Assembly (NCBI GenBank): GCA_003987725.1
Contig: RXJH01000009.1
Span: 21,498 to 85,497, forward strand
Direction: 5' to 3'
Length of the DNA: 64,000 nucleotides
Origin: Hyphomicrobium sp.
GTDB lineage: Bacteria; Pseudomonadota; Alphaproteobacteria; Rhizobiales; Hyphomicrobiaceae
A model generated the notes under the pieces. The model did no database searches. It was not told the DNA's origin and saw only the letters and a program-made list of their open reading frames with translations. Below are positions 34,996 through 46,893 of the stretch, one piece after another (position 1 is the stretch's first letter; each line of letters begins with the position of its first letter). Made by a program: the position numbers and the translations under genes.

Positions 34996-37290
34996 ATGAT
35001 AGCGCGGCGCGACGATCCGAGACCCCTACCGAGCGAAACCTCGCTCCGGGTGATCATGCGCCATTTGCGCGAGATCATGGCCGACGGCGGCGAAGGCCAG
35101 GACAAGCTCGACCGCATCGTGCGGCAGATCGCGGGCGTAATGGTCGCCGAGGTCTGTTCGATTTATCTGAAGCGTCAGGATGGCTCGCTCGAACTTTTCG
35201 CGTCGGAAGGCCTCAATCCCGATTCCGTCCATACAACCCGGCTGAAGCGCGGTGAGGGTCTTGTCGGGCGGGCGTCGGAACTCGGAACGACCGTCAACGA
35301 GCCCGAAGCTTCGAACCATCCGGCGTTCTCCTACCGGCCGGAGACGGGCGAAGAGATTTATCATTCGCTGCTCGCCGTGCCGATCTCGCGTTCGGGGCAG
35401 GTACTCGGCGTGCTCGTCATTCAGAACCGGACGCCTCGCGAATATTCCGACGAGGACGTCGAGGTTCTGCAGGCGACCGCGATGGTCATTGCGGAAAACC
35501 TCATTTCAGGCGCCGTTGCGGGTACGGTCGCGGCCATCGAAGCTTCGCGCTCACAGCCGGGCCTGATCGAGGGCGAACCGCTTTCGGACGGCATCGCGCT
35601 CGGCCACGTGGTGCTGCACGAGCCGCGCATCGTCGTTACGCAACTGATGGCGGAAAACCCCGCGATCGAACTCGAGCGTCTCGATCTTGCTCTCGATAAA
35701 CTGCAAAAAAATATCGACGAAATGTTCGAGCACGAGCATCTGTCGAGTGTCGGCGAGCATCGCGACGTGCTCGAAGCCTATCGTATGTTCGCGCACGACA
35801 AGGGCTGGCATCGGCGTTTGCGCGAGGCCGTCGAAGGCGGGCTGACGGCGGAGGCGGCTGTCGAGCGCGTGCAAAACGCCATGCGCACGCGCATGCTGCG
35901 CCAGCACGACGCATATTGGCGCGAGCGGCAGCGCGATCTCGACGATCTCTCCGACCGGCTGCTGCGCGTGCTTTCGGGACGGCTGAAGAGTTCGGAAGAC
36001 GACGGCGGCCTACCGCCCGACACGATCCTCGTCGCGCGGACGATGGGGCCTGCGGAGCTTCTCGATTACGACCGGAGCCGGTTGCGCGGTCTCGTCGTCG
36101 AGGATGGATCGAGCCAGAGCCATGTCGCGGTTGTCGCGAAGGCACTCGGCATTGCAGCGATCGGGCAGGCGACCGGCATCGTGGACCGGGTTACCGCCGG
36201 AGACGCGGCCATCGTCGACGCGGTTACGGGCGAAGTTCATCTCCGTCCAACAGGCGAACTCATTTCGGCCTATTCCGACAAGGTGCGTTTCCGCGCACGG
36301 CGGCAGAAGCGCTATCAGTCTTTGCGCGATCGTCCGGCGATCACAAAGGATGGCCTTCCAATAGCCTTGATGATGAACGCGGGTCTTCTGGTCGACCTGC
36401 CCCATCTCGATGAATCAGGCGCCGACGGCATTGGGCTCTACCGGACCGAATTGCAGTTCATGCTGTCGGAGGCGTTTCCCCGTCTCGACCGGCAGACGCA
36501 GCTCTACCGCTCCGTGATCGAGGAAGCGGGCGGCAAGCCCGTCGTGTTCCGCACGCTCGACGTCGGCGGCGACAAGGTTCTTCCGTATCTTCGGCAGCCG
36601 AAGGAAGAAAATCCGGCGATGGGCTGGCGCGCGATCCGAATGGCGCTCGACCGGCCCGAGCTTTTCCGGCTGCAAATCCGCGCGCTACTCAAGGCGGCGG
36701 CGGGCCGCGAGCTCCGCGTCATGATCCCGATGGTGTCGGCGAGCTACGAGCTTGGCGCAATCCGGGCACTGATCGAGCGGGAAAAGGCGTTCCTGACCGA
36801 GCATGGACATCCGCTCCCCGAGACCGTGCTCGTCGGCGCCATGTTCGAGGTTCCAGCCCTGCTCTTCGAACTCGATGCGTTTCTGTCGCGGGTCGATTTC
36901 GTGTCGGTCGGGTCGAACGATCTGATGCAGTTCCTGTTTGCCTCGGACCGGACGAACGCACGGGTTGCGAGCCGCTTCGATGTGCTGGCACCGGCGCCGC
37001 TCCGGGCGCTTCGGACGCTCATTGCGAACGCAGATCGCTACGGCGTCCCGGTGACGCTCTGCGGTGAGATGGCGGGCAGTCCGCTCGAAGCGATGACGCT
37101 GATCGCTCTTGGCTTCAAATCGCTGTCGATGGCGCCAGCATCGATCGGTCCGATCAAGTCGATGGTGCTGTCACTCGACGCCGGGAAGGCGGCGACGTTT
37201 ATCGACGAACTTTTGAAAGAGGGTTCGAAAGACGTGCGCATGTCCTTGCAGCAATTCGCCGAAAGGGAGCGCGTCGCGATCGACGGTTAA
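34996..37290 (+). CDS. ptsP: Phosphoenolpyruvate-protein phosphotransferase EI-Ntr
   Basis: 764-residue first enzyme of the nitrogen-type phosphotransferase relay (EI-Ntr, NPr, EIIA-Ntr). Residues 25-165 are a GAF sensor domain (VCSIYLKRQDGSLELFASEGL; LLAVPISRSGQVLGVLVIQN). An EI domain follows with HPr-binding helices, the phosphohistidine segment GSSQSHVAVVAKALG near residue 377, and a PEP-binding TIM barrel (GIGLYRTELQFM; VFRTLDVGGDK; GSNDLMQFLFASDR; TLCGEMAG). In rhizobia this relay senses nitrogen status and affects PHB and transport. Confidence 0.95.
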   Translation: MIARRDDPRPLPSETSLRVIMRHLREIMADGGEGQDKLDRIVRQIAGVMVAEVCSIYLKRQDGSLELFASEGLNPDSVHTTRLKRGEGLVGRASELGTTVNEPEASNHPAFSYRPETGEEIYHSLLAVPISRSGQVLGVLVIQNRTPREYSDEDVEVLQATAMVIAENLISGAVAGTVAAIEASRSQPGLIEGEPLSDGIALGHVVLHEPRIVVTQLMAENPAIELERLDLALDKLQKNIDEMFEHEHLSSVGEHRDVLEAYRMFAHDKGWHRRLREAVEGGLTAEAAVERVQNAMRTRMLRQHDAYWRERQRDLDDLSDRLLRVLSGRLKSSEDDGGLPPDTILVARTMGPAELLDYDRSRLRGLVVEDGSSQSHVAVVAKALGIAAIGQATGIVDRVTAGDAAIVDAVTGEVHLRPTGELISAYSDKVRFRARRQKRYQSLRDRPAITKDGLPIALMMNAGLLVDLPHLDESGADGIGLYRTELQFMLSEAFPRLDRQTQLYRSVIEEAGGKPVVFRTLDVGGDKVLPYLRQPKEENPAMGWRAIRMALDRPELFRLQIRALLKAAAGRELRVMIPMVSASYELGAIRALIEREKAFLTEHGHPLPETVLVGAMFEVPALLFELDAFLSRVDFVSVGSNDLMQFLFASDRTNARVASRFDVLAPAPLRALRTLIANADRYGVPVTLCGEMAGSPLEAMTLIALGFKSLSMAPASIGPIKSMVLSLDAGKAATFIDELLKEGSKDVRMSLQQFAERERVAIDG

Positions 37291-37391
37291 CGATTGCCGA
37301 CATATTTTCAGGCGCGGCCTTTGACAAACAAGGATTTTTAGCCAAGAATATACTTAACATTTGGGGGCCGGCGCGTGTTGCCGGGTGTTGT

Positions 37392-38261
37392 ATGCGTCGC
37401 GGCTTTGTTGAGACCGATTCGGTCTGGGGTTATGAGCGTGCGCGCCCGGTTTCGGCGCGCTTGGATCCTGCCCAACATCCACAAATCGCCGAAAGCCGGG
37501 TCCTCATCGGGCAATTCTTCATCGATCTCAGGCGGACGCTGCGGCTGACCCTGCCGCAGGCGGCGGAATATCTTCAGGTCCGCCCCGAAGTCATCGAAGC
37601 GCTGGAAACGGGTTACGTCGAATATTTGCCGGAGTGGCAGGACACCTCCGCGATCGTGATGACCTATACGTCGATGGCGGGCGTCAACGGCCGCCCGGCG
37701 CTCAATGCCATCGGAAGCCTGATCGCCTATTTTGCGAGCGTCGCACCGGCGCCGCGGCAGCCGGCCATCTCCGAGCGTCTGCAGCAGTTTGCCCAGCCGC
37801 AATATCAGCCGCAGCCATTTCCGCAGGCACAGCCGTTTCAACCACGGCCGGAGCCAGCAGGCCTGCAGGGCCGTTCGCACGACGTTGCACAGGCTGGCCC
37901 GCGGGAGCGCTCGCAAGCCCTTCGGCCCCCGAGAATCCAGGCGGCGGGAAACTTCATGCGCGCCGGATCCGCAATCGCAAACGGAGCCCGGCGGCTGCCG
38001 CAAGAAGCCCTCAATCAGGTTCGCCAGCGGCCGCAGCGCGCGCTTTACGCCCTGTCTCTGCCGCTTGGTCTCCTGTTGCTGATGATGCATTCGTCCATTT
38101 TCGAGACCGTCTCGCGGCCGTTCGGGTCGGCCGTGCGCTGGGTCAGCAGCTATTTCCAGGAGCATTACGGCCCTATCCGCGACGGTCTTAGGTATATCGA
38201 AGTCGATGACCCCCGGTCGCGGCGGGGGGACAAATTGCGGATCAGCGGCGGTTCGTATTAG
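37392..38261 (+). CDS. RodZ-like helix-turn-helix membrane protein
   Basis: 289-residue protein. Residues 38-95 resemble a RodZ/XRE helix-turn-helix ([35 protein letters not shown]). A Gln/Pro-rich linker ([19 protein letters not shown]) leads to one membrane helix ([15 protein letters not shown]) and a short periplasmic tail. RodZ links MreB to the cell wall in rods; here the periplasmic domain is very short, so this is a variant whose function is only inferred. It lies between ptsP and prfA. Confidence 0.7.
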   Translation: MRRGFVETDSVWGYERARPVSARLDPAQHPQIAESRVLIGQFFIDLRRTLRLTLPQAAEYLQVRPEVIEALETGYVEYLPEWQDTSAIVMTYTSMAGVNGRPALNAIGSLIAYFASVAPAPRQPAISERLQQFAQPQYQPQPFPQAQPFQPRPEPAGLQGRSHDVAQAGPRERSQALRPPRIQAAGNFMRAGSAIANGARRLPQEALNQVRQRPQRALYALSLPLGLLLLMMHSSIFETVSRPFGSAVRWVSSYFQEHYGPIRDGLRYIEVDDPRSRRGDKLRISGGSY

Positions 38262-38380
38262 ATACGCACGATCTGTTGCCCGACCTTGGCGCACAGATGC
38301 TCCGCGGTTCTTTCGCGGCCAGCAATCAACCCATTTGGCAAAACCACCGGCGACCCACGCCGGCGAAATTCATCGGACAC

Positions 38381-39457
38381 ATGTCAGCACTGCCGCGCGA
38401 AAAACTTGATCGACTTTCCGAGCGCTGGGTCGCCATTCAGGATCAGCTGAACCACGGCGTGTCGCAGGCCGACTACGTGAAGCTGACGAAAGAATATTCG
38501 GAACTCAGCCCGGTCGTGGCGCAAATCGATGCGCTGCGCAAAGCCGAGGCGGAAAACAAAGATCTCGAACAGCTGATCCGCGATCCGGGCGCCGACAAGG
38601 ATATGGTCGATCTCGCCTATGCGGAGCGCGCCGAGCTCGCGGAACGCATCACTGGTCTCGAGCAGCAGCTGCGCATCGCGCTCCTGCCGAAAGATGCGGC
38701 GGACGAGAAAAGCGCGATCCTCGAAGTCCGGGCTGGGACCGGTGGCGACGAAGCGGCACTGTTCGCGGCCGATCTCTTCCGCATGTATACGCGCTACGCC
38801 GATCTCAAGGGTTGGAAGACAGAGGTCATTTCCGCGTCCGAAAACGATCTCGGCGGCTACAAGGAAATCATCGCCTCGATCACGGGGCAGGGCGTGTTCG
38901 CACGGCTGAAGTTCGAATCCGGCGTGCATCGCGTGCAGCGCGTTCCGGCGACGGAAGCGAGCGGCCGCATTCACACCTCCGCCGCGACGGTCGCCATCAT
39001 GCCGGAAGCGGAAGACATCGATATCGACATCAAGCCCGAAGACATCCGCATCGATACGATGCGGGCAGGCGGCGCGGGCGGTCAGCACGTCAACAAGACG
39101 GAAAGCGCCGTCCGTATCACGCATTTGCCGACCGGCATCGTCGTCGTTTCGGCCGAGAAATCGCAGCATCAGAATCGCCGCTTGGCGATGAACGTCCTCA
39201 AAGCCCGCGTTTATGAAATGGAGCGCGAGAAGGCCGCGAACGAGCGCTCCGACGCGCGGAAATCGCAGGTCGGCTCGGGCGATCGTTCGCAGCGGATCAG
39301 GACCTATAATTTTCCGCAGGGCCGGGTCACCGATCATCGGATCAATCTGACGCTCTACAATCTCGACGAAGTCATTGCGGGCGCCCTCGATCCGCTGATC
39401 GATGCGCTCATCACCGATCATCAGGCGACGATGCTCGCGGAATTGAGCGCGGCATAA
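38381..39457 (+). CDS. prfA: Peptide chain release factor 1
   Basis: 358-residue release factor that ends translation at UAA and UAG. It has the codon-reading PAT tripeptide (PxT class) at 189-191, and the universal GGQ motif at 233-235 that PrmC methylates. The N-terminus [16 protein letters not shown] at ATG 38381 fits the family; the frame upstream to 38276 is not used. prmC begins one base after its stop. Confidence 0.97.
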   Translation: MSALPREKLDRLSERWVAIQDQLNHGVSQADYVKLTKEYSELSPVVAQIDALRKAEAENKDLEQLIRDPGADKDMVDLAYAERAELAERITGLEQQLRIALLPKDAADEKSAILEVRAGTGGDEAALFAADLFRMYTRYADLKGWKTEVISASENDLGGYKEIIASITGQGVFARLKFESGVHRVQRVPATEASGRIHTSAATVAIMPEAEDIDIDIKPEDIRIDTMRAGGAGGQHVNKTESAVRITHLPTGIVVVSAEKSQHQNRRLAMNVLKARVYEMEREKAANERSDARKSQVGSGDRSQRIRTYNFPQGRVTDHRINLTLYNLDEVIAGALDPLIDALITDHQATMLAELSAA

Positions 39458-39458
39458 G

Positions 39459-40340
39459 GTGCTGCAGCTCTTGCATTTGAGGCCCGAGCAAAGCCTCGCG
39501 GAGGCCTTGGCTGCAATGACCCAGGCGTTCACCCGCGGAGGATTGGACAGTCCGCAGCGCGACGCCCGCTTTCTTCTGCAAGGGCTGCTCGGGATCGATG
39601 GAGCGCAGCTCCTGTCGGCATCGACGCGGCCGCTCGGGGAAGCCGCAGCGATGGTCAGCGCCGGCGCCAATCGCCGGCTCGCGCACGAGCCCGTTTCGCG
39701 CATTCTCGGACACCGCGAATTCTATGGCCGCGACTTCATCGTCACGCCCGACGTTCTCGATCCAAGGCCCGATACTGAGGCCGTCGTCGATCTGGCGTTG
39801 GAGGTCGTAAGGTCGAGCGGACTTTCGGGGCGAGCCCTCACGATTGCCGACATTGGAACGGGTTCGGGAATTCTGATCTGCACGTTGCTGGCCGAGCTTC
39901 CGAATGGGACAGGGGTCGCGACCGACGTCAGTCCGGCTGCGCTCGAAGTCGCTCGCCGGAACGCCGAAAAGCTGGGGGTCGCGGACCGAATCCGGTTCGT
40001 TGCGACATCTGGTCTCTCCGGCTGTGGCGAGGCATTCGACGTCGTGGTTTCAAATCCTCCCTACATACGGGGAGAGGAGATCGCCGGTCTCGACCGGGAG
40101 GTGAAGGACTACGATCCCCACCTCGCCCTCGATGGGGGGACCGACGGTCTGGACGTTTACCGCGAGATCGCCCGTAACACCTTGGAATTGCTGCGGCCCT
40201 TGAGACTCGTCCTTGAGGTCGGATCGACCCAGGCGGAAGCCGTGGAAGGGGTGTTTGCGGCCGTCGGTGCGCGGCCTTTGGCGCGGCACCTCGATCTTGG
40301 TGGGCATGCCCGCGCTGTTGCAATGGAGATACATCTCTAA
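39459..40340 (+). CDS. prmC: Peptide chain release factor N5-glutamine methyltransferase
   Basis: 293-residue SAM-dependent methyltransferase that methylates the GGQ glutamine of RF1 and RF2. An N-terminal helical domain (DARFLLQGLLG) is followed by the conserved REFYGRDF...PRPDTE segment, the SAM motif DIGTGSGILICTLL and the catalytic NPPY. GTG 39459 starts one base after the prfA stop, so enzyme and substrate are made from one transcript. Confidence 0.95.
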   Translation: MLQLLHLRPEQSLAEALAAMTQAFTRGGLDSPQRDARFLLQGLLGIDGAQLLSASTRPLGEAAAMVSAGANRRLAHEPVSRILGHREFYGRDFIVTPDVLDPRPDTEAVVDLALEVVRSSGLSGRALTIADIGTGSGILICTLLAELPNGTGVATDVSPAALEVARRNAEKLGVADRIRFVATSGLSGCGEAFDVVVSNPPYIRGEEIAGLDREVKDYDPHLALDGGTDGLDVYREIARNTLELLRPLRLVLEVGSTQAEAVEGVFAAVGARPLARHLDLGGHARAVAMEIHL

Positions 40341-40767
40341 CCTAAGCGATCATTTCTATTTGCGGAAACCTGTTTCCGGGGTAATATCGGGGGTGAAGAG
40401 TTTGATCGGATGCGCTTGGAGCAGACGTACCGCTTAAAGCGGCGATTAGCCCGGCCTTCCCATCTCAGATCATCAGCGCAAACGTTCTCGGACCCGTTAG
40501 TCCGTTGAGTGGCGAGTGTCGGGCTTCTTTCCTCGGCGCGTGTGCTGACAAAGCTCCTTTGAGGACGGCTCTAGTATCTTTTGCAGGGTTGATGAACGGG
40601 ATTACTGCGATTTTGCCCGAGGCAGTGGGGCAAGAGCCGGGACTGCGGTCCGTGGGGCAGTGGTGACTTTAGAATCGACTTATTGAATTGGATCGGAGGA
40701 TCCATGGCGCCGCATACAGATTAGCGTGCGCCGTTGGCAACGTATCAACAAGCATGAACGGGAGCCC
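40341..40767. other. Intergenic stretch upstream of the DUF4167 gene
   Basis: 427 bases with no supported gene. Several stop codons fall in every frame and composition is less GC-rich than its neighbours. A short inverted repeat CCGCTT/AAGCGG is at about 40431-40443. The promoter and a long 5' leader of the DUF4167 gene are expected here. Confidence 0.45.
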
Positions 40768-41859
40768 ATGAGGCAAGGTCAACAGAACCGTCGCGGTCGC
40801 GGTCGAAACAACAACAATAATAATAATAACCGCAAATCGCAAAATCCCCTGATGCGCAGTTTCGAGAGCTCGGGGCCGGATGTGAAAATTCGCGGCACGC
40901 CCTCGCACATCGCCGAGAAGTACATAACCTTGGCGCGTGACGCGCTGTCGTCAGGCGATCCCGTGCTGGCCGAAAATTATCTCCAGCATGCCGAGCACTA
41001 CAACCGCATTATTCTCGGCTATCGCGAGCAGATGGCGCAGCAGGGCGGTGTCGATCCCATGGGCAACGGCGCCGCGCGAACGCATTCGCTTGCCGGGCCT
41101 GAAGGTTCGGATAGCGAGGACTTCGGCGACGAGGACGGTGACGAGTTCGGCACGCAGCCGCAGCTTGGCCAGGGTGGCGCGCAGCCGGACGCGCAGCAGC
41201 CTTTCCCGCAGCAACAGCAGCAGCCGCGCAACTTCGACAATCAAAATCGCTACGACAATCGGCAGCCGCGCCACGAGCGCTTCAACAACAACCGCAACGA
41301 CCGCAATGATCGCGGCGACCAGCAGCGGTTCGATCGGGGCGATCGCGGGGACCGTGGCGACCGTCAGGATTTCCGGGGCGATCGTGGTGATCGCTATGAG
41401 CGCAACGGGCAGGGCGACCGCTACCGCGACGACCGGCGCTCCCATGGTGGCGACAACAATCAGGGTGAAGGCGGTTTCCGCCGGCGCGAACGTTATCAGG
41501 CGCCGAACGGCAATGGTCATGGTGGCGACCGCGAAGCGCCGGGAGGCAACTTCCAGCAGCCGAATATTGGCGCGCCTGTCGCGGAGCGTGCTGAACGCTC
41601 CGAGCGGCCAGAGCGGGTAGAACGCGCGGAACGAGCAGAGCGTCCGGAGCGTGTGGAGCGTCCCGAACGTGCGGAACGCCCCGAGCGCGCAGAACGCCCT
41701 GAGCGCACGGAACGTCAGGCGCAGCCAGCGGCCGCTCCGGCTTCCATCGAGCAGGAACAACCGGCATTCCTTCGCCGGCCGGTTCGCCGTCCGCGCCGTG
41801 AGGAGCCTGCCGAGGCTCCGGTTGCACCGCCGGCCGCCGCGAACGAAGATCAGGAATAA
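40768..41859 (+). CDS. DUF4167 protein with repetitive charged tail
   Basis: 363-residue protein. The conserved N-terminal DUF4167 domain (about residues 1-90: MRQGQQNRRGRGR, an eight-Asn run, then GTPSHIAEKYITLARDALSSGDPVLAENYLQHAEHYNRII) is widespread in alphaproteobacteria. The rest is low-complexity: Gln-rich, then Asn/Arg/Asp/Gly repeats of RGDRGDR type, then Glu-Arg repeats of the form ERPERVERAERAERPE. The basic Gly/Arg composition suggests RNA binding (inference). ATG 40768 follows CGGGAG and is preferred over 40726. Confidence 0.85.
   Translation: MRQGQQNRRGRGRNNNNNNNNRKSQNPLMRSFESSGPDVKIRGTPSHIAEKYITLARDALSSGDPVLAENYLQHAEHYNRIILGYREQMAQQGGVDPMGNGAARTHSLAGPEGSDSEDFGDEDGDEFGTQPQLGQGGAQPDAQQPFPQQQQQPRNFDNQNRYDNRQPRHERFNNNRNDRNDRGDQQRFDRGDRGDRGDRQDFRGDRGDRYERNGQGDRYRDDRRSHGGDNNQGEGGFRRRERYQAPNGNGHGGDREAPGGNFQQPNIGAPVAERAERSERPERVERAERAERPERVERPERAERPERAERPERTERQAQPAAAPASIEQEQPAFLRRPVRRPRREEPAEAPVAPPAAANEDQE
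41580..41720 (+). repeat. In-gene tandem repeat coding Glu-Arg-Pro/Ala units
   Basis: Imperfect 9-12 bp units of the form GCGGAACGCCCCGAGC repeat through this part of the DUF4167 gene, coding alternating AER/PER/VER tripeptides. Such tracts are prone to length change by slippage and explain the long open frames on the opposite strand. Confidence 0.7.
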
Positions 41860-41882
41860 GCGCGAATATCAGCGCGTGAATT

Positions 41883-41915
41883 TTTCGCCGGCTGCGGGCT
41901 CCGTGGCCGGCGAAA
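41883..41915. terminator. Bidirectional terminator between DUF4167 and MOSC genes
   Basis: TTTCGCCGGC (41883-41892) and GCCGGCGAAA (41906-41915) form a perfect 10-bp stem with T-rich sequence on the right and its complement on the left. It can serve both converging genes. Confidence 0.75.
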
Positions 41916-41927
41916 TTATTTCAGACC

Positions 41928-42704
41928 TCAATCCACGATTTCGAAGGTGTCGCCGAGGTGGACGCTGCCGCCGTCAATGACGCGGGCATAAACACCAAAA
42001 TCGCTGTGGCCGAGCGTCTTCGACAGAAATGATGGGATTTTCATATCGCGAACGCCGGTCTCGGGATCGACGTTGGTCGCGGCGCAGCGCTCGGTGCGCT
42101 TGAAGACCTGAAGCACGGTGCCGCCGCTGATGCGGATCTTCTTGCCGACAAGGTCGAGTTCGCTCCACGGCTCGAGCCCGCCGATCACGAGATTGGGGCG
42201 GAAGCGGCGGGTATCGACCTTGGCTCCGATCATCTTGCTGAGTGCCTGGACACTTTCAGAATTGACGATGTGCACGCACTTGGCGGCGACGTCGGAAAAG
42301 CTATGGCCGGGGCTTGAAACGATCCGCGGCCTGCCGCGGAGGCCGGACGTTACGACGCGCGCTATCGCGTCTTCGATCTGCCGGCGGCCTTCTTCGGTGC
42401 GGAGGTCGCCCCGGGCGATCTCGACACCAGCCTTGGCGATAACGAGTGTGGACGTCGTGTCGTCGAACTCTGTGCGCAGCGTTGCCAGTTCTTCGTTCTT
42501 CATCAGCATGACGAAGTGGATCTTCGAGAGATGGCGCGGGTTTGCCGGATCGAAGGGGCCGGGTCCGTTTTCGATCGCGTAGGCGCGGTCGAAGGGGAGG
42601 GTCGCGAGCGGGGTCAAAGGAACGCTTTCGAGCGGTTCCGGCATCAAACCCTTAACCGGGTAGCGATAAAGAGCTTCAATCCTTGCGGGACCAACCTTTG
42701 CCAT
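41928..42704 (-). CDS. MOSC-domain protein
   Basis: 258-residue protein with an N-terminal beta-barrel (IEALYRYPVKGLMPEPLESVPL) and a C-terminal MOSC domain. The conserved cysteine lies in RTERCAATNVDPETG, preceded by FRPNLVIGG. MOSC proteins bind or transfer the molybdenum cofactor sulfur or act with mARC-like reductases. The actual partner is unknown; no molybdenum genes are adjacent. Confidence 0.88.
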   Translation of the reverse strand: MAKVGPARIEALYRYPVKGLMPEPLESVPLTPLATLPFDRAYAIENGPGPFDPANPRHLSKIHFVMLMKNEELATLRTEFDDTTSTLVIAKAGVEIARGDLRTEEGRRQIEDAIARVVTSGLRGRPRIVSSPGHSFSDVAAKCVHIVNSESVQALSKMIGAKVDTRRFRPNLVIGGLEPWSELDLVGKKIRISGGTVLQVFKRTERCAATNVDPETGVRDMKIPSFLSKTLGHSDFGVYARVIDGGSVHLGDTFEIVD

Positions 42705-42899
42705 GCCGCGAATTTTCCCTCGGATTTGCCGTAGCCGCCCCTTTTTCGGGCGCTGCCCGCTCCTATATCGCGTTTATCATACGGGGCGGTGGGGATGCCT
42801 ACCATTGGGTCTTTGTCCGCGCCTGGATGATAAATATCAAATCGCATGGCATTCTTTCCGGGCCTTATGGGGTGGTGAGAATGCGCTGGAGGACGCGAC

Positions 42900-45494
<2,595 letters not shown>

Positions 45495-45500
45495 TGCTTT

Positions 45501-45541
45501 GTCCCCGGCGACTGCGCTCTACGCAGCCGGCCGCCGGGGAC
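45501..45541 (+). terminator. Two-tier hairpin terminator after clpB
   Basis: GTCCCCGGCG (45501-45510) pairs with CGCCGGGGAC (45532-45541), and an inner CTGCG/CGCAG stem lies between. It is followed by CAGATTTTCC, a short T tract. Confidence 0.65.
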
Positions 45542-45604
45542 CAGATTTTCCGACTTTAGCATGATCGCCGTTACCAGCCGCGTTTGAAGGGCAAACAAGG
45601 CTTG

Positions 45605-45640
45605 TTGACATTGCGTGCAACTACACATATATTCCATACA
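45605..45640 (+). promoter_or_regulatory. Near-consensus promoter with operator-like spacer; leaderless marR transcript likely
   Basis: TTGACA (45605-45610) and TATATT (45628-45633) are exactly 17 bases apart. The spacer contains GTGCAACTACAC (45615-45626), which matches 10 of 12 bases of the palindrome in front of the next gene. The expected start of transcription falls at about the ATG at 45640, so the mRNA should have almost no leader. Confidence 0.7.
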
Positions 45641-46074
45641 TGAGTAAAGATAAGCTAACAGCGCTCGACGTGTACGCCAGTTGCGTGTGCCTCGGCGTGC
45701 AAAGGGCGGCCCGTGGCGTCGCCCGCCGGTACGACGAAGCGCTGCGACCCGCGGGCCTGACCTCCGGGCAGTTCACTATTTTATCTTCGCTCCTCAGGGA
45801 CGAGCCAACGCCGATCGGTTCGCTTGCCGAACTGCTTGGTCTCGATCGGACCACGCTTAACCGCAACCTGCGGCCGCTCGAGTCAGAAAATCTCGTAGAG
45901 ACCGTGCCGGACCCTGAGGACGCGCGCGTGCGCCGCATTTGTTTGACGTCGGTGGGCCGCAAAAGGCTCGAAGCGGCGATTCCGCTGTGGCGGAAGGTTC
46001 AAGCGGAGAGCAACGGCCGGATTGGCAAGACAGGCTGGCGGGAGCTTAGACCGCTTCTTGATCATCTAAGCTGA
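45640..46074 (+). CDS. MarR family transcriptional regulator
   Basis: 144-residue winged-helix regulator. The DNA-binding domain is clear: GLTSGQFTILSSLL, IGSLAELLGLDRTTLNRNLRPLESENLVE, and the wing DPEDARVRRICLTSVGRKRLE. The N-terminal Cys pair region (YASCVCLGVQRAARGVARRYDEAL) could sense oxidants or a ligand (inference). It starts at ATG 45640, seven bases beyond the -10 element. A similar 12-base operator precedes both this gene and the membrane gene at 46147, so autoregulation and co-control are likely. Confidence 0.88.
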   Translation: MSKDKLTALDVYASCVCLGVQRAARGVARRYDEALRPAGLTSGQFTILSSLLRDEPTPIGSLAELLGLDRTTLNRNLRPLESENLVETVPDPEDARVRRICLTSVGRKRLEAAIPLWRKVQAESNGRIGKTGWRELRPLLDHLS

Positions 46075-46119
46075 ACTTTGGAAGCCAATCCGGCATGCGC
46101 GAACAATTGGAGCATATAC

Positions 46120-46131
46120 GTGTAATTACAC
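46120..46131. promoter_or_regulatory. Perfect 12-bp palindrome, candidate MarR operator
   Basis: GTGTAATTACAC is its own reverse complement and lies 15 bases upstream of the next gene's start. A near copy (10 of 12) sits in the marR promoter spacer at 45615-45626. Confidence 0.65.
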
Positions 46132-46146
46132 ATAAATGAGAGCGAC

Positions 46147-46779
46147 ATGAACCGAACGAAGCAGATCGATGTGAAAATTGGGACGATTGTTCTGATCGTC
46201 TTTCTTGCTGCGTGGGGGCTGGCGGTTGCGGCTGCGGCACACGCTGGGGTCTTCCAGGCAATCAAGCCGCTCTACTTCGGTCCGTTGGTGGCGGCTGGCA
46301 TTGTAGTGCCGTTCTTGATTTACCTTTTGATACCAGACGTGCACCAGTACTTTGCAAAGATTGGTGTCTATCCGCTCACCGTTTGGCATATCTGGCGCAT
46401 CCCCGCTGCACTTGCCTTCTTCTGGTATGGCCTCCACAACCAACTGCCTCCCGCATTCTGGCTTCTAGCCGGTGTCGGCGATTTTCTGGCAGGCCTCAAT
46501 GCACTGCCGATGCTCAAGGGACGAGCGAGCGATGACGTTTATTTTCGAATTCACCGTTTCGGCTTTGCGGATTTCGTCGTAGCCGTTGGAACCGGGCTTC
46601 TCTATACGCTTCTCAATGATCCGCGAATGGCGACGATCCGTGAACTCCCCATGGTTCTCATCCCTCTCTTCGGCGTCGGCATATCAGGAGCCTCTCACCT
46701 CATCGCTTTCGATTTGTTGCGCCGAAAACGCAATGAAGTGAGCCAAGAGCAAATGCCGCGAATTCGTGCGGCAGAGTAA
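46147..46779 (+). CDS. Six-helix membrane protein of unknown function
   Basis: 210-residue hydrophobic protein with about six membrane helices, for example IGTIVLIVFLAAWGLAVAAAA, PLVAAGIVVPFLIYLLI and LPMVLIPLFGVGISGAS. Charged loops include DVHQYFAKIGVYPLTVWHIWRIP and LKGRASDDVYFRIHRFG. ATG 46147 follows GAGAG. No family is recognised. It lies 72 bases after marR on the same strand behind the shared operator, so it is probably the MarR target, perhaps an efflux or stress membrane protein (inference). Confidence 0.7.
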   Translation: MNRTKQIDVKIGTIVLIVFLAAWGLAVAAAAHAGVFQAIKPLYFGPLVAAGIVVPFLIYLLIPDVHQYFAKIGVYPLTVWHIWRIPAALAFFWYGLHNQLPPAFWLLAGVGDFLAGLNALPMLKGRASDDVYFRIHRFGFADFVVAVGTGLLYTLLNDPRMATIRELPMVLIPLFGVGISGASHLIAFDLLRRKRNEVSQEQMPRIRAAE

Positions 46780-46815
46780 TTGCGTTTCGACCCGACTTGC
46801 GCGGTCAAACTCACG

Positions 46816-46866
46816 GTGTCTAGGCTTGACTGGATCCCGGCCTGCGCCGGGATGACGGTGGGATCG
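46816..46866 (+). repeat. Dispersed palindromic repeat, copy 1
   Basis: Contains GTGTCTAGGCTT, then a hairpin CCCGGC(CTGC)GCCGGG and the tail GATGACGGTG. A related sequence occurs at about 53106-53155. It resembles short REP-type elements scattered between genes. It ends against the right copy of the clpB 3'-end repeat. Confidence 0.65.
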
Positions 46867-46885
46867 GCGAAGGCTGCGGCTTGAT
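46867..46885 (+). repeat. Direct repeat, right copy of clpB 3' end
   Basis: Exact second copy of GCGAAGGCTGCGGCTTGAT, coding AKAAA-stop in the clpB frame, but here far from clpB. It marks the right boundary of the MarR segment. Confidence 0.7.
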
Positions 46886-46893
46886 ATAAATTT

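Noticed and set aside
41580-41720. Regular repeats that might suggest a CRISPR or satellite
   Set aside because: Units are 9-12 bases, in frame with a coding sequence and without spacers; they code AER/PER tripeptides.
40951-41760. 269-codon frame opposite DUF4167 with hydrophobic repeats
   Set aside because: It is the reverse reading of the Asp/Arg/Gly and Glu/Arg repeats; apparent membrane segments are an artefact.
42762-42768. CCTATAT as a heat-shock promoter -10 for clpB
   Set aside because: No CTTG -35 at the right distance, so it is mentioned only as weak evidence in the clpB entry.
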